Shown here one piece after another: positions 18,247 to 28,108 of a DNA stretch of 64,000 nucleotides. The position numbers were made by a program, and so were the translations under genes. A model generated the notes under the pieces. It ran no database searches. It was given only the letters and a program-made list of their open reading frames with translations, and was not told the origin of the DNA. Position 1 is the first letter of the stretch; every line of letters starts with the position of its first letter. Origin of the DNA: Streptomyces sp. NRRL WC-3742 (GTDB taxonomy: Bacteria; Actinomycetota; Actinomycetes; Streptomycetales; Streptomycetaceae). Where the stretch lies: the NCBI RefSeq assembly GCF_000720635.1, contig NZ_JOCF01000027.1, positions 21,389 through 85,388 on the forward strand. Direction: 5' to 3'.

Positions 18247-19358
18247 AGGTCCTGCACATCGTCACGGGCCTCGCCTCCGGCGGCGCCGAGCGCCAGCTCC
18301 ACCTGCTGCTGCGGCACCTGCCCGCCCACCAGCGGTGCGAGGTGCTCGCCCTCACCAACCCCGGCACCGTCGCCGCCGCCCTGCGCGCCGACGGCGTGAC
18401 CGTCCACCACCTCGGCATGCGCGGCAACCGCGACCTCGGCGCCCTGCCCCGGCTCGTGCGCCTCGTCCGCGACGGCCGCTACGACCTGGTCCACACCCAC
18501 CTCTACCGGGCGCAGCTGTACGGCCGGCTGGCCGCCCGCCTGGCCGGGGTGCGCGCCGTGGTCTCCACCGAGCACTCGCTGCACGCCGGGGTGATCGAGG
18601 GCCGCCCCGTCACCCGGGGCGTCAAGGGCCTCTACCTGGCGGCCGAACGCCTCGGCAGCACCACCGTGGCCGTCTCCCGGCAGGTCGCCCAGACCCTGCA
18701 CTCCTGGGGCGTCCCGCCCGCCCGCGTCGAGCTGATCCCCAACGGCATCGACACCGCCCGCTTCTGCCGCCCGCCCGCCGAGCGGGCCGCCGCCCGCCGC
18801 CGCCTCAGGGCCGAACTCGGCCTGCCGCAGGGGAGTTGGGCGATCGGCGGGGTCGGACGGCTGGTGCCGGGCAAGCGCTTCGAGGTGCTGGTCGAGGCGC
18901 TCGCCGCACTCGACCCGGCCAGCCGGCTGGTCCTGGTCGGCGAAGGCCCCGAACGTGCCGCCCTGGAACACCGGGCCGCCGAACTCGGCGTCCGGGAACG
19001 GCTGGTGCTCACCGGCGAGCGCGACGACGTGCCCGAGCTGCTGGCCGCCCTGGACGTGCTGGCCGCGCCCTCCACGAGGGAGACCTTCGGCCTCGGCGTC
19101 CTCGAGGGCCTGGCCGCGGGCCTGCCCGTACGGCACAGCGCCTGCCCCGCCCTCGACGAACTGCCGCCCAGCGCCGCCCCGCAGGCCCGCCGCATCCCCT
19201 CCGAGCCCGCCGCGTACGCCGCCGCGCTGCGCGACCTGCGGCACGTGAACGACCACAGCGCCGACCCGCTGCCCGCCCCGCCGGCCGTCGGCCACTACGA
19301 CATCGCCCGCGTCGCCGCCGACCTGGGCGCCCTCTACGACCGGCTGGCCCGCGTCTGA
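18243..19358 (+). CDS. Glycosyltransferase family 4 protein
   Basis: The 371-residue GT-B enzyme starts VKVLHIVTGLASGGAERQLH, where the GGAE acceptor-domain loop is typical of GT4. The donor domain has GGVGRLVPGKRFEVLVEAL and the E-x7-E motif in RETFGLGVLEGLAAG. It should add a sugar to the polyprenyl-linked intermediate in the cytoplasm. The GTG start overlaps the deacetylase TGA (GTGA at 18243-18246). Compared with the GT at 11332, the two have different acceptor domains and so probably make different linkages. Confidence 0.9.
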   Translation: MKVLHIVTGLASGGAERQLHLLLRHLPAHQRCEVLALTNPGTVAAALRADGVTVHHLGMRGNRDLGALPRLVRLVRDGRYDLVHTHLYRAQLYGRLAARLAGVRAVVSTEHSLHAGVIEGRPVTRGVKGLYLAAERLGSTTVAVSRQVAQTLHSWGVPPARVELIPNGIDTARFCRPPAERAAARRRLRAELGLPQGSWAIGGVGRLVPGKRFEVLVEALAALDPASRLVLVGEGPERAALEHRAAELGVRERLVLTGERDDVPELLAALDVLAAPSTRETFGLGVLEGLAAGLPVRHSACPALDELPPSAAPQARRIPSEPAAYAAALRDLRHVNDHSADPLPAPPAVGHYDIARVAADLGALYDRLARV

Positions 19359-19403
19359 CCGCCCCCGCCGGTACCGCCGATCCACAGTCAAGGAGCCACA
19401 CCC

Positions 19404-20228
19404 ATGACCACAACGCGCCGAAGCGCCCGCCGCCTGGTCCGCCGCTGGTGGCCGGTGGCGCTCGCGGTGCCGCTGGGCGCCGCGGCCGGCGCCGGGTACG
19501 CCGCCGTCTCGCACCCCTCCTACGCCGCCAGCGCCTACGTGCTCGTCGTGGCGCAGAACCCGGGGGAGGCCGCCACCGCGACCAACTTCGCCCAGGCGTA
19601 CGGTCGGCTGGCCGGCCAGCCGCAGGTGCTCGCGGTCGCGGCGGCCGAGACCGGCCACAGCCGCGCCGAGATGGAGGCCCTGGTCCACGGCACCACCTCC
19701 CCCGACGCCCCGATGATCGAGATCACCGGCACCGGCGGCCAACCCCAGGAGGCCGCCCGGACCGCCGACGCGGTGGCCCGCTCGCTGGTCTCCTTCGCCA
19801 ACGCCAGCAGCAAGGACACCAACGTCCGCCTGGTGACGCTCGCCCCGGCCGCCGAGCCGGACAAGCCGACCACCCCCTCCGGAAAGCTGGACGTCGCGGT
19901 GGGCGGCGCGGCCGGGGTGCTGATCGGCGCGCTGGTGATGATGACGCGCCGCCGCCCGGGGACGGGGGATGCGCAGGCCGTCCCGGCGGAGGAGACGCCC
20001 GAGACGCCCGAGGCCGCCGCGACCCCGAGCACCCCGCGCCCGCGCTCCGAGGAGCAGCCGGCCGGGAAGGCCGCGGCTGAGGTGAAGGCGGAACCGGAGA
20101 CCGGGGCGAAGGACGAGACGAAGGGCGACGCGAAGGGCGAGACGAAGGGCGAGGCGAAGGGCGACGCGAAGCCCGACCCGAGGACGAAGCCCGCCAAGGA
20201 GAAGTCCGCGGCGGGGAGCGCGCGATGA
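19404..20228 (+). CDS. Wzz-like chain-length determinant/polysaccharide co-polymerase protein
   Basis: A 274-residue protein with a first membrane span at ~17-35, an outward alpha/beta domain (~36-160) with ATNFAQAYGRLAGQPQVLAV, and a second span (~163-180). This is the Wzz/KpsE/CapA topology that controls polymer length. No tyrosine-kinase domain is fused. The cytoplasmic tail (~185-274) is charged and repetitive, with Glu/Thr/Lys/Gly tetrapeptides. AAGGAG precedes the ATG. The gene belongs to the polysaccharide operon and its stop overlaps the next start. Confidence 0.8.
   Translation: MTTTRRSARRLVRRWWPVALAVPLGAAAGAGYAAVSHPSYAASAYVLVVAQNPGEAATATNFAQAYGRLAGQPQVLAVAAAETGHSRAEMEALVHGTTSPDAPMIEITGTGGQPQEAARTADAVARSLVSFANASSKDTNVRLVTLAPAAEPDKPTTPSGKLDVAVGGAAGVLIGALVMMTRRRPGTGDAQAVPAEETPETPEAAATPSTPRPRSEEQPAGKAAAEVKAEPETGAKDETKGDAKGETKGEAKGDAKPDPRTKPAKEKSAAGSAR
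20115..20174 (+). repeat. 12-nt tandem repeats in the chain-length gene
   Basis: Five 12-nt units based on GAGACGAAGGGC encode ETKG, DAKG, ETKG, EAKG and DAKP in the cytoplasmic tail of the Wzz-like protein. Units differ in 1-3 bases. Copy number changes would keep the frame. Confidence 0.85.
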
Positions 20229-21400
20229 GCAGCACCGAGACCCGCCGGGAGGCGGCCCGCGTGCCCGCCCCGTCCACGGCCCCCTCTCGGGCCTGGACCA
20301 CCGAGCTGCGCCGCGAGGACGACGCCCTCGACACCCTCGCCGGGGAGTGGGACGACCTCGCCGCCCGCTGCCGCACGGCCACCTTCTTCCAGGCCGCCGA
20401 CTGGCTGCGCTCCTGGTGGAACCACTACGGCCGCCCGGGCGCGCTGGTGGTGGTGCTGGTCCGCCGAGACGGCCTGCTGGTCGGCGCCGGCGCCTTCCAG
20501 CGGCGCGGCGGGCCGCTCGGCGGCCTCACGGGCCTCGGCGACGGCCTGGTCGACTACAGCGACGTGCTGCTCGACGACGACTGCGCCGACCGGGCCGCCT
20601 CCGAACTCGCCGCCGCCCTGCCGATCACCCGCCCCTGGCAGTTCCTGGAACTGCGCGAGGTGCACCCCGAGGCGGCCGTGCAGCGGGTGTACGCGCACTG
20701 GCGCGGGCGGCGGCGCCGCTACGAGGACTCGCTCTGCCAGTACCTCCCGGCCGTCCCGATGGACCGGCTGCTCAAGCGGGTGCCCGGCAAGACCGCCCAG
20801 CGCAGCCGGGTGAAGCTGCGCAAGATCGCCGAGGCCGGGGTGAAGGTCCGCTCCACGCCGGTGGAGGAGGTGCCGGAGGCCCTCGAGGGGCTGCTGCGGC
20901 TGCACATCCTGCAGTGGAGCGAACGCGGCGTCACCCCCGAGCACCGCACCGAGCGCTTCGCCCGCCACCTGACGGAGTCCACGATCGCCCTGGTCCGCAG
21001 CGGAAAGGCGGCCGTCCACCAGTTCCACCTCGACGGCCAGCTGGTCGCCGTGAACCTGCTGCTGCTCTGCCCGGCCCGCAGCGGGCTCTACATGTACGGC
21101 GCCCACCCGGTGCTGCGGGACCGCCTCGACATCGCGGGGCTGCTGTTCAGCGCGGCCCTGGACGAGACGGTCGGCGCGGGCATCCCGGTGTTCGGACTGC
21201 TGCGCGGCCAGGAGCCGTACAAGCAGCGCTGGCGCCCGGACCAGCTCCCCAACCAGCGCCTCCTGCTGGGCCCCGCCGGACCGGCGCCCGCCGCCACCGC
21301 CAGGGCCGCCGCGATCCGCACCCGGATCGCGGCGGTGCACCAGCTGCGCACCCGCTTCCCCCGCCTCAAGCAGGCCCTCCTGGCCCGCCGCCGCAGCTGA
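20225..21400 (+). CDS. GNAT/FemAB-like acetyltransferase (BcsL/CelD type)
   Basis: This 391-residue protein matches the Acetyltransf_6 (GNAT, FemAB-like) architecture found in cellulose and exopolysaccharide gene clusters. It has a duplicated GNAT-like fold, with TFFQAADWLRSWWNHYGRPG near residue 55, RSRVKLRKIAEAGVKV near 200 and the C-terminal block DRLDIAGLLFSAALDETVGAG. It probably acylates the polymer or a lipid-linked precursor using an acyl-CoA or aminoacyl donor; the donor is not deducible. The ATG overlaps the previous TGA (ATGA at 20225-20228). It is the last gene of the rightward polysaccharide operon. Confidence 0.85.
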   Translation: MSSTETRREAARVPAPSTAPSRAWTTELRREDDALDTLAGEWDDLAARCRTATFFQAADWLRSWWNHYGRPGALVVVLVRRDGLLVGAGAFQRRGGPLGGLTGLGDGLVDYSDVLLDDDCADRAASELAAALPITRPWQFLELREVHPEAAVQRVYAHWRGRRRRYEDSLCQYLPAVPMDRLLKRVPGKTAQRSRVKLRKIAEAGVKVRSTPVEEVPEALEGLLRLHILQWSERGVTPEHRTERFARHLTESTIALVRSGKAAVHQFHLDGQLVAVNLLLLCPARSGLYMYGAHPVLRDRLDIAGLLFSAALDETVGAGIPVFGLLRGQEPYKQRWRPDQLPNQRLLLGPAGPAPAATARAAAIRTRIAAVHQLRTRFPRLKQALLARRRS

Positions 21401-21412
21401 GGGCACCTCCGC

Positions 21413-22612
21413 TCAGCGCCGGGCGGGCTTGGAGGTCGCGGTCGCGCCGGGCGAGGTGCCCGGCGCGACCGGTGCCGTCGGCGTGGCGGGAGCACTCGGG
21501 GTGGCCGGTGCGGTCGGGGTGCTCGGCGTGCTCGGTGCGGTCGGCGCCGGGGGAGCGGTGGGGACGGTTGCGGGGGCGCCCTTGGAGCCGGTCATCAGCT
21601 GCCGGAACCGCGCGGCCGAGCGCGGGTTGCGGTCGCACTGGAAGAAGCCGTGCGGGCAGTAGTCGGTGACGGTCTGGTAAGCGGTGTCGTGGGTGCGCAT
21701 CCACTCCACCATCCGCTGCACGAAGTCCGGGTTGTCGCCGTTGCGGAACAGCCCCCACTCCGGGTACGAGACCTGCTTGCCGCGCTTCGCCGCGAACTCC
21801 ACCTGGTCCTGGAGGCCGTACGGCTCGCGCACGTAGTCGTCGAAGCCGGCCCCGGCCGGCTGGTCGTAGCTGTCCATGCCGATGATGTCGACCACGTCGT
21901 CCCCGGGGTAGCACCGCGTCCACGGGATGGCGTCCAGGCCCCGGTTGGGAGTGAAGTCGAAGCGGAACCGCTGCCCGGGCACCGAGCGCATCACCCCGAC
22001 GACCCGCCGCCAGTACGCCTTCCAGGCGGAGGGGTCGGGCTTGCAGCGGTGGGTGTAGGTGACGCCGTTCATCTCCCAGCCCAGGGTGAGCACGGTGTCC
22101 GCCCCGCCGAGGGCGACGAGCCGGTGCGCGAGCCTGAGGAAGTGCCGGTCGAAGTCCCCGCGCGCGCCCTGGGCGAGCAGCCTGGCGACCTCGCCGTCCG
22201 GCACGTTCGCCTCGTTGGGCACCAGCATCGGCACGCCCAGGACCAGCTGCCGGGAGGGATCGGTCAGCCGCCACTGCGCCCACAGCCCGAGGACCACCGG
22301 ATCGCCCTCGACGTCGCTCCAGCCGTTGCCCGCCAGATAGGTGTGGCCCACCTGGAGGTTGGCGTCTCCGAGCCACTGGGCGTACCGGCCGATCTGGGGG
22401 ATGTAGTTGTCCCAGGAGCCGACGAAGGCGCCGAACGGTGGCTCGTGGTTCGGCCGCTGCACGGTCGGGCGGGAGGCGGCCCCGCGCGGCTCGAAGGTGT
22501 CGGAGGAGAGGCTGTGCCGCTCCGGTGCGCTGAGCGGCGTCCCGGCCGGGACGCTGGCCGTGGCCATCAGCAGCAGGGCGGCGGCGGCCAGCGTCAGACG
22601 GCCGATGCGCAT
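21413..22612 (-). CDS. Secreted glycoside hydrolase family 26-like protein
   Basis: The 399-residue protein has a signal peptide (MRIGRLTLAAAALLLMATAS) and a (beta/alpha)8 catalytic domain. E180 in TLGWEMNG fits the acid/base residue and E285 in SYPEWG the nucleophile of GH26, a family of beta-mannanases and related endo-glucanases. The last ~55 residues form a Pro/Thr/Ala/Ser repeat tail (TPTAPATPSAPATPTAP) that could span the wall. GGAGGAG precedes the ATG. It is convergent with the polysaccharide operon, 12 bp from its end, and so may trim or remodel the polymer made there. Confidence 0.87.
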   Translation of the reverse strand: MRIGRLTLAAAALLLMATASVPAGTPLSAPERHSLSSDTFEPRGAASRPTVQRPNHEPPFGAFVGSWDNYIPQIGRYAQWLGDANLQVGHTYLAGNGWSDVEGDPVVLGLWAQWRLTDPSRQLVLGVPMLVPNEANVPDGEVARLLAQGARGDFDRHFLRLAHRLVALGGADTVLTLGWEMNGVTYTHRCKPDPSAWKAYWRRVVGVMRSVPGQRFRFDFTPNRGLDAIPWTRCYPGDDVVDIIGMDSYDQPAGAGFDDYVREPYGLQDQVEFAAKRGKQVSYPEWGLFRNGDNPDFVQRMVEWMRTHDTAYQTVTDYCPHGFFQCDRNPRSAARFRQLMTGSKGAPATVPTAPPAPTAPSTPSTPTAPATPSAPATPTAPVAPGTSPGATATSKPARR

Positions 22613-22990
22613 GGTCTCTCCTCCGGGCGGCGCGGTGGGGGCGGTACGGGCGACGGTGCGGACGGACCGTGATGACCCGCTCGCCGACAGTAGGGCCGGA
22701 GGGCGTCGGAAAAGCCGAATGTCACTCTAAAGTGGGCGATATTCGAACGCCGTCTGCCGCAATGCGCCGACCGGTGGACGCCGTGGGGGTCGTGTATCAG
22801 ATCTGTAACGGTCCGGCGAGCCGATCCCGGGCCGAGCCGGACCGCGTCCGCGCCCGGCCCCGGCCCCGACGGCGCAGGTCGGCGGGTGGGCGCGCGGGGG
22901 CGGCGCACCCGGCCGGGCGCGCGACGGCGGGCGGCCGCGGCACCCGATTCCGAGCTGACTCGCCCGCCCGCCGAAAGGTACGCTCCGGCC
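22613..22990. other. 378-bp divergent intergenic region
   Basis: No gene is supported. Around 22720-22760 there is a short A+T-richer stretch that may hold the leftward GH26 promoter. The rightward gene has its own -10 (TACGCT, 22979-22984). Confidence 0.5.
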
Positions 22991-23932
22991 GTGTCCCGGA
23001 AGCCTCTGCGTGTACTGACCCCCCGCTCGGTCCTGCCTGCCCTGGCGGTGATGCTGGTCCTTGCGGCCGGTGCGGCGGCACACGCCAACAAGCCGGTGCC
23101 GTTCGGCGACCGGGTGGCCGGGCCGGGCAACGCGGACGCCACGCCCGTCAACTCCCAGTCGCTCAGCGCCGCAGACCTCGACCTGCGGGTGGTCGGCGGC
23201 GGCCTGGAGGCGTTCCACCGCCAGAGCGGCGCCTCCGCGTGGACGTACAGCCGCGAGGGCGCCGAGGCGCTCCACCTGGCGATGGCCGGGGAGAACGCGA
23301 TCGTGGTCTGGGACGACGGCCTCGTCACCTCGGTGCGCCCGGGCGACCACGAGGTGCGCTGGCACCGCGCCGTCCCGGGCCTGGTGGACTGGCTGCGCGG
23401 CTCCGACGAGCCGGGCGCCGACAAGCGCACCCCGGAGCAGCGCAAGCAGCTGGCCAAGGAGCGGGCCGCCGGCGCGCTGCACACCGTCCAGCGGGACGGC
23501 TCGCCCTGGCTGGCCGTTGTGACCCCGAGCCTGACCATGGGCCTGCGCGACGCGGACGGCGACCTGCGCTACAACGACAAGCCCCCGAGCGGCTGCGCCT
23601 TCGACCCGCTGCGCACCGTCCACACCGACTACGCGGTGCTGATCCCGCGCACCTGCACCAACGGCTCCGGCCAGGCCGTCTCCGGCGCCGTCACCGGCTA
23701 CCGGCTGGACAGCAGCGGCTGGGCGACGGGCACCGGGCCGAGCCCGGTCGTCAAGGTGCTGGACGCGCGCCGGGTGAAGGTCTCGGACGGGCCGATCCTG
23801 CCGCCGAAGGTCATCGACACCAAGACGGCCGCCCCCGAGACGCCCTGCGGCAACCCGGCGGCCCCGTTCGCGGCCGTCCGCCCGCTGAACTGTGTCGACC
23901 CCTCCGCCACCCCGGGCGCACTACCGCAGTAG
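22991..23932 (+). CDS. Secreted/anchored beta-propeller-like (PQQ-type) protein
   Basis: A 313-residue protein with an N-terminal signal or anchor segment (SVLPALAVMLVLAAGAAAHA). The remainder holds repeats reminiscent of PQQ/BamB-like blades: DLRVVGGGLEAFHRQSGASA, AIVVWDDGLVTSVRPGDHEV, LTMGLRDADGDLRY. The four late cysteines could form extracellular disulfides. Function unknown. The GTG at 22991 is chosen because TACGCT ends 6 nt upstream and no Shine-Dalgarno is present, which fits a leaderless mRNA. Its stop codon lies inside the first of two 13-bp palindromes. A larger protein of similar style is encoded at 59509-61386. Confidence 0.7.
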   Translation: MSRKPLRVLTPRSVLPALAVMLVLAAGAAAHANKPVPFGDRVAGPGNADATPVNSQSLSAADLDLRVVGGGLEAFHRQSGASAWTYSREGAEALHLAMAGENAIVVWDDGLVTSVRPGDHEVRWHRAVPGLVDWLRGSDEPGADKRTPEQRKQLAKERAAGALHTVQRDGSPWLAVVTPSLTMGLRDADGDLRYNDKPPSGCAFDPLRTVHTDYAVLIPRTCTNGSGQAVSGAVTGYRLDSSGWATGTGPSPVVKVLDARRVKVSDGPILPPKVIDTKTAAPETPCGNPAAPFAAVRPLNCVDPSATPGALPQ

Positions 23933-23985
23933 TGGCACTACGTCAGTAGTCCCACGGTGGAGCACTACGGAAGTAGTGCCACTAC
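23929..23985 (+). promoter_or_regulatory. Paired GTAGTG-N-CACTAC palindromes
   Basis: Two perfect 13-bp palindromes, GTAGTGGCACTAC (23929-23941) and GTAGTGCCACTAC (23973-23985), have centres 44 bp apart, with a looser GTAGT...CACTAC pair between them. The same arms could also pair across the region to form one long hairpin. They lie ~70-125 bp before the -10 of the mini-ORF/ABC-F transcript. They may be regulator binding sites or a termination structure. Confidence 0.55.
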
Positions 23986-24053
23986 CGGCGTAGTCACCGC
24001 CCGGGCCGGGCGTACCCCGGGGAGGTACTTCCCGGGCGTTTCGCGCGGCCCGG

Positions 24054-24059
24054 TAGACT
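24054..24059 (+). promoter_or_regulatory. -10 element for the mini-ORF/ABC-F transcript
   Basis: TAGACT fits TAnnnT and ends 7 nt before the ATG of the mini-ORF, so transcription would begin at or next to that ATG. The best -35 (TTCCCG, 24029-24034) is poor, with a 19-nt spacer. Confidence 0.5.
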
Positions 24060-24066
24060 TGCCGTC

Positions 24067-24090
24067 ATGGCTATCTTCTCCGGGCAATAG
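24067..24090 (+). CDS. Seven-codon leaderless upstream ORF (MAIFSGQ)
   Basis: ATG GCT ATC TTC TCC GGG CAA TAG encodes MAIFSGQ. It begins 7 nt after a TAGACT -10 element and ends 87 nt before the ABC-F ATG. A small hairpin (24098-24104 with 24113-24119) follows. ABC-F resistance factors and erm genes in other bacteria are often controlled by antibiotic-stalled leader peptides, so an attenuation role is possible. That it is translated is inference from its position only. Confidence 0.4.
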   Translation: MAIFSGQ

Positions 24091-24177
24091 CGGGCGGCGG
24101 CGCTCGATCCGCAGCGCCGAACCGTCGTCGAAGCCCCCTTCCGCTCGCCCGCCACGTCCCAGGAGCAGTTCCCAGCC

Positions 24178-25776
<1,599 letters not shown>

Positions 25777-26102
25777 CGGGACGTGGACATCCGTCCACCG
25801 ATAGGACCAGAAAAACTAGTCCATACGGCGTGTCCGGGAATGAAGTAGCTCCCGATTCCGTTTAAGAACTTCCCGTCGGCCCGCCACTCGATCGTGGTCG
25901 GGCCGACGCTGCTGATCAGCCCTTTCGCGGCGGACGGCGGATGCCGACTGGGGGCGTGCACTCTGAGTGAGCGCCCCGACGCGCTCGGATCACCACCGCA
26001 GGACTGCGCATTCCCGACATCGGACTTGTCGAATGGGTGGCCAGGAGACGGTGGATGGGTGATCATGGGAATCTGACCGAGCAACGCTATGAGGAGGCAC
26101 GG
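25777..26102 (+). other. 326-bp gap between the ABC-F and HTH genes
   Basis: Holds a 6-bp hairpin (25783-25798), an A+T-richer stretch (25805-25870) and the terminator at 25874-25908. No ORF is convincing. The HTH gene's Shine-Dalgarno GAGGAGG is at 26091-26097. Confidence 0.6.
25874..25908 (+). terminator. Hairpin terminator after the ABC-F gene
   Basis: Arms 25874-25883 and 25899-25908 form a perfect 10-bp stem, with an inner CCAC/GTGG extension and a one-base bulge. It lies about 100 nt after the ABC-F stop. Confidence 0.65.
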
Positions 26103-26336
26103 GTGGCCGAGACTCTGAAAAAGGGCAGCCGGGTGACCGGTGCCGCGCGTGAGAAGCTCGCGGCCGATCTCAAGAAGAAGTACGACGCCGGGGCGAGCAT
26201 TCGCGCCCTCGCGGACGAGACCGGCCGTTCCTACGGCTTCGTGCACCGGATGCTCAGCGAGTCCGGAGTGGTGCTCCGGGGCCGCGGCGGTGCCACGCGA
26301 GGCAAGAGCAAGGCGACTGCCGGGGCCGGTTCCTGA
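26103..26336 (+). CDS. Small helix-turn-helix protein (Rv1473A-like)
   Basis: A 77-residue basic protein. Residues ~17-57 form an HTH: REKLAADLKKKYDAGASIRA, LADETGRSYGFVHRMLSESG. The C-terminus is a Gly/Arg/Lys-rich tail. It should bind DNA and may regulate the flanking genes. The GTG at 26103 has GAGGAGG 5 nt upstream, a clear start; longer in-frame starts lack this. The order ABC-F, small HTH and enoyl-CoA hydratase recalls Rv1473, Rv1473A and Rv1472 in M. tuberculosis. Confidence 0.88.
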   Translation: MAETLKKGSRVTGAAREKLAADLKKKYDAGASIRALADETGRSYGFVHRMLSESGVVLRGRGGATRGKSKATAGAGS

Positions 26337-26578
26337 CGGATCGTCAGCCACAGCTGAATGGCGCGGCGGCAGGACGCCGGCCGAGGGCGCGGCGGTCCAC
26401 CGCCGACTGATCGTCCGTCCTCGGACCGAGCGGACCGGCCGCCGATCGTCATGTCCCGATCCTTCACCCGTTCGGCTCAGTCGCCCCGCGTGGATCTTTC
26501 CCGGGCGCGGCCCTGCCGCTGAGCGCCCGCTTTTGTTACTCTCCGGTAGCCGAATCCCTCGCCACCGGAGGTTCCCGC

Positions 26579-27385
26579 ATGACCGCCCCCGCCATCGACC
26601 CGCAGGCCCCGAGCTGGGAGCGCGACGGCGTCCGCCTGGAGATCGAGGGCGAACTCGCCGTCGTCACCCTCTGTCAGCCCACGCGCCGCAACGCCCAGTC
26701 GCCCGCCCTCTGGCGTGCCCTCGTCGACGCCGGCCGTGACCTCCCCGGCAGCGTCCGGGTGGTGCTGCTGCGCGCCGAGGGCCTCTCCTTCTCCGCCGGC
26801 CTCGACCGCGCGATGTTCACCCCCGAGGGCATCCCCGGCGAGCCCACCTTCCTCCAGCTCGCCGCCGCCGAGGACCGCGAACTCGACGACACCATCGCCT
26901 CCTACCAGGAGGCGTTCACCTGGTGGCACCGGGCCGACCTGATCTCCGTCGCCGCCGTCCAGGGCCACGCCGTGGGCGCCGGCTTCCAGCTCGCCCTGGG
27001 CTGCGACCTGCGCGTCGTCGCCGAGGACGTGCAGTTCGCCATGAAGGAGACCTCGCTCGGGCTCGTCCCCGACCTCGCCGGTACCAAGCCGCTCACCGAC
27101 CTCGTCGGCTACGCCCGGGCGCTGGAGATCTGCGCCACCGGCCGCTGGGTCGGCGCCGAGGAGGCCACCACCATCGGCCTGGCCAACCTGGCCGTCCCCG
27201 GCACCGAACTGGACGCCGCCGCCCGCGACCTCGCCGCCGCCCTGCTGGCCGCCCCGCGTGGAGCCGTCATCGAGACCAAGGCGCTGCTCCAGGGCGCCTC
27301 CCGGCGCACCCTCGACGAGCAGCGCTCCGCCGAACGGGTGGCGCAGGCCCGTCGGCTGCGGGAGCTCGCCGGCATCGGCGACTGA
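26579..27385 (+). CDS. Enoyl-CoA hydratase/isomerase family protein
   Basis: A 268-residue crotonase-fold protein. The N-terminal core (ELAVVTLCQPTRRNAQSPAL) and the oxyanion-hole region (LRAEGLSFSAGLDRAMF, then VQGHAVGAGFQLALGCDLRV) fit the family. The following SLGLVPDLAGTKPL replaces the usual catalytic Glu-containing loop with D residues, so activity as a hydratase, isomerase or other crotonase reaction is open. Helical C-terminus is complete. A TACTCT -10 candidate (26537-26542) and GGAGG 8 nt before the ATG support the start. Confidence 0.88.
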   Translation: MTAPAIDPQAPSWERDGVRLEIEGELAVVTLCQPTRRNAQSPALWRALVDAGRDLPGSVRVVLLRAEGLSFSAGLDRAMFTPEGIPGEPTFLQLAAAEDRELDDTIASYQEAFTWWHRADLISVAAVQGHAVGAGFQLALGCDLRVVAEDVQFAMKETSLGLVPDLAGTKPLTDLVGYARALEICATGRWVGAEEATTIGLANLAVPGTELDAAARDLAAALLAAPRGAVIETKALLQGASRRTLDEQRSAERVAQARRLRELAGIGD

Positions 27386-27404
27386 CCGCGGTACCGCACG
27401 GGAC

Positions 27405-27441
27405 AGGGCCCGGCCCCGGGGAGCACCCGGGGCCGGGCCCT
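27405..27441 (+). terminator. Strong hairpin terminator after the enoyl-CoA hydratase gene
   Basis: A 16-bp perfect stem (27405-27420 with 27426-27441) with a GAGCA loop, 20 nt after the stop codon. Confidence 0.85.
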
Positions 27442-27532
27442 CGCCGTTCCGGCGGGCGGGGTTCGTGGCGGAATGTCACAGTTGGGATGCTTTGCGATAC
27501 AGCTGGTGCCGTTACGACGGGAGAACCACCTC

Positions 27533-28075
27533 ATGCCTGACACTCCGACGCCCGCGAGCCTGCACAAGAGCCCCGGCCACGCCCCCACCCCGGGCGCGGC
27601 GCCGTCCGCCCCCAAGCCCGGCCCCAGCGGCGCCGCCGGAGGCGACGGCGGCCGGTCCGTCGGCGAGCGCGGGCGGACGGCGCTGGCCGTGGGGGTGGTC
27701 GAGAAGATCGCCGGAATGGCCGCCCGCGAGGTCTCCGGCATCCACGCCCTCGGCTCCGGCCTCTCCCGCACCTTCGGCGCCATGCGCGACCGGGTGCCCG
27801 GTGGGAAGTCCAGCGTCGGGCGGGGCATCAAGGCCGAGGTCGGCGAGAAGCAGACCGCGATCGACATCGCGCTGGTCGTCGAGTACGGCGTGGTCATCCC
27901 CGAACTCGCCCACCAGGTGCGGGAGAACATCATCGACGCGGTGGAACGGATGACGGGCCTCGAGGTCGTCGAGGTCAACATCGCCGTCAACGACGTTCAC
28001 CTGCCCGACGAGGCGGATGTCGAGGAGGAGGAAGAGCAGGCGCTCTCCCCGGGACAGCGCCCGAGGCTCCGGTAG
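27533..28075 (+). CDS. Asp23/Gls24 family envelope stress response protein
   Basis: This 180-residue protein has a disordered Pro/Ala/Gly N-terminus (~1-45), then an Asp23 domain: GVVEKIAGMAAREVSGIHAL, KQTAIDIALVVEYGVVIPEL, VERMTGLEVVEVNIAVNDVH. It ends in an acidic tail. Asp23 proteins are membrane-associated through AmaP and linked to envelope stress. The ATG at 27533 has GGGAG about 10 nt upstream. It heads a five-gene operon ending at 29959. Confidence 0.9.
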   Translation: MPDTPTPASLHKSPGHAPTPGAAPSAPKPGPSGAAGGDGGRSVGERGRTALAVGVVEKIAGMAAREVSGIHALGSGLSRTFGAMRDRVPGGKSSVGRGIKAEVGEKQTAIDIALVVEYGVVIPELAHQVRENIIDAVERMTGLEVVEVNIAVNDVHLPDEADVEEEEEQALSPGQRPRLR

Positions 28076-28108
28076 ACCCGGACGGATCCACGGTACGAGG
28101 AGGAACGG

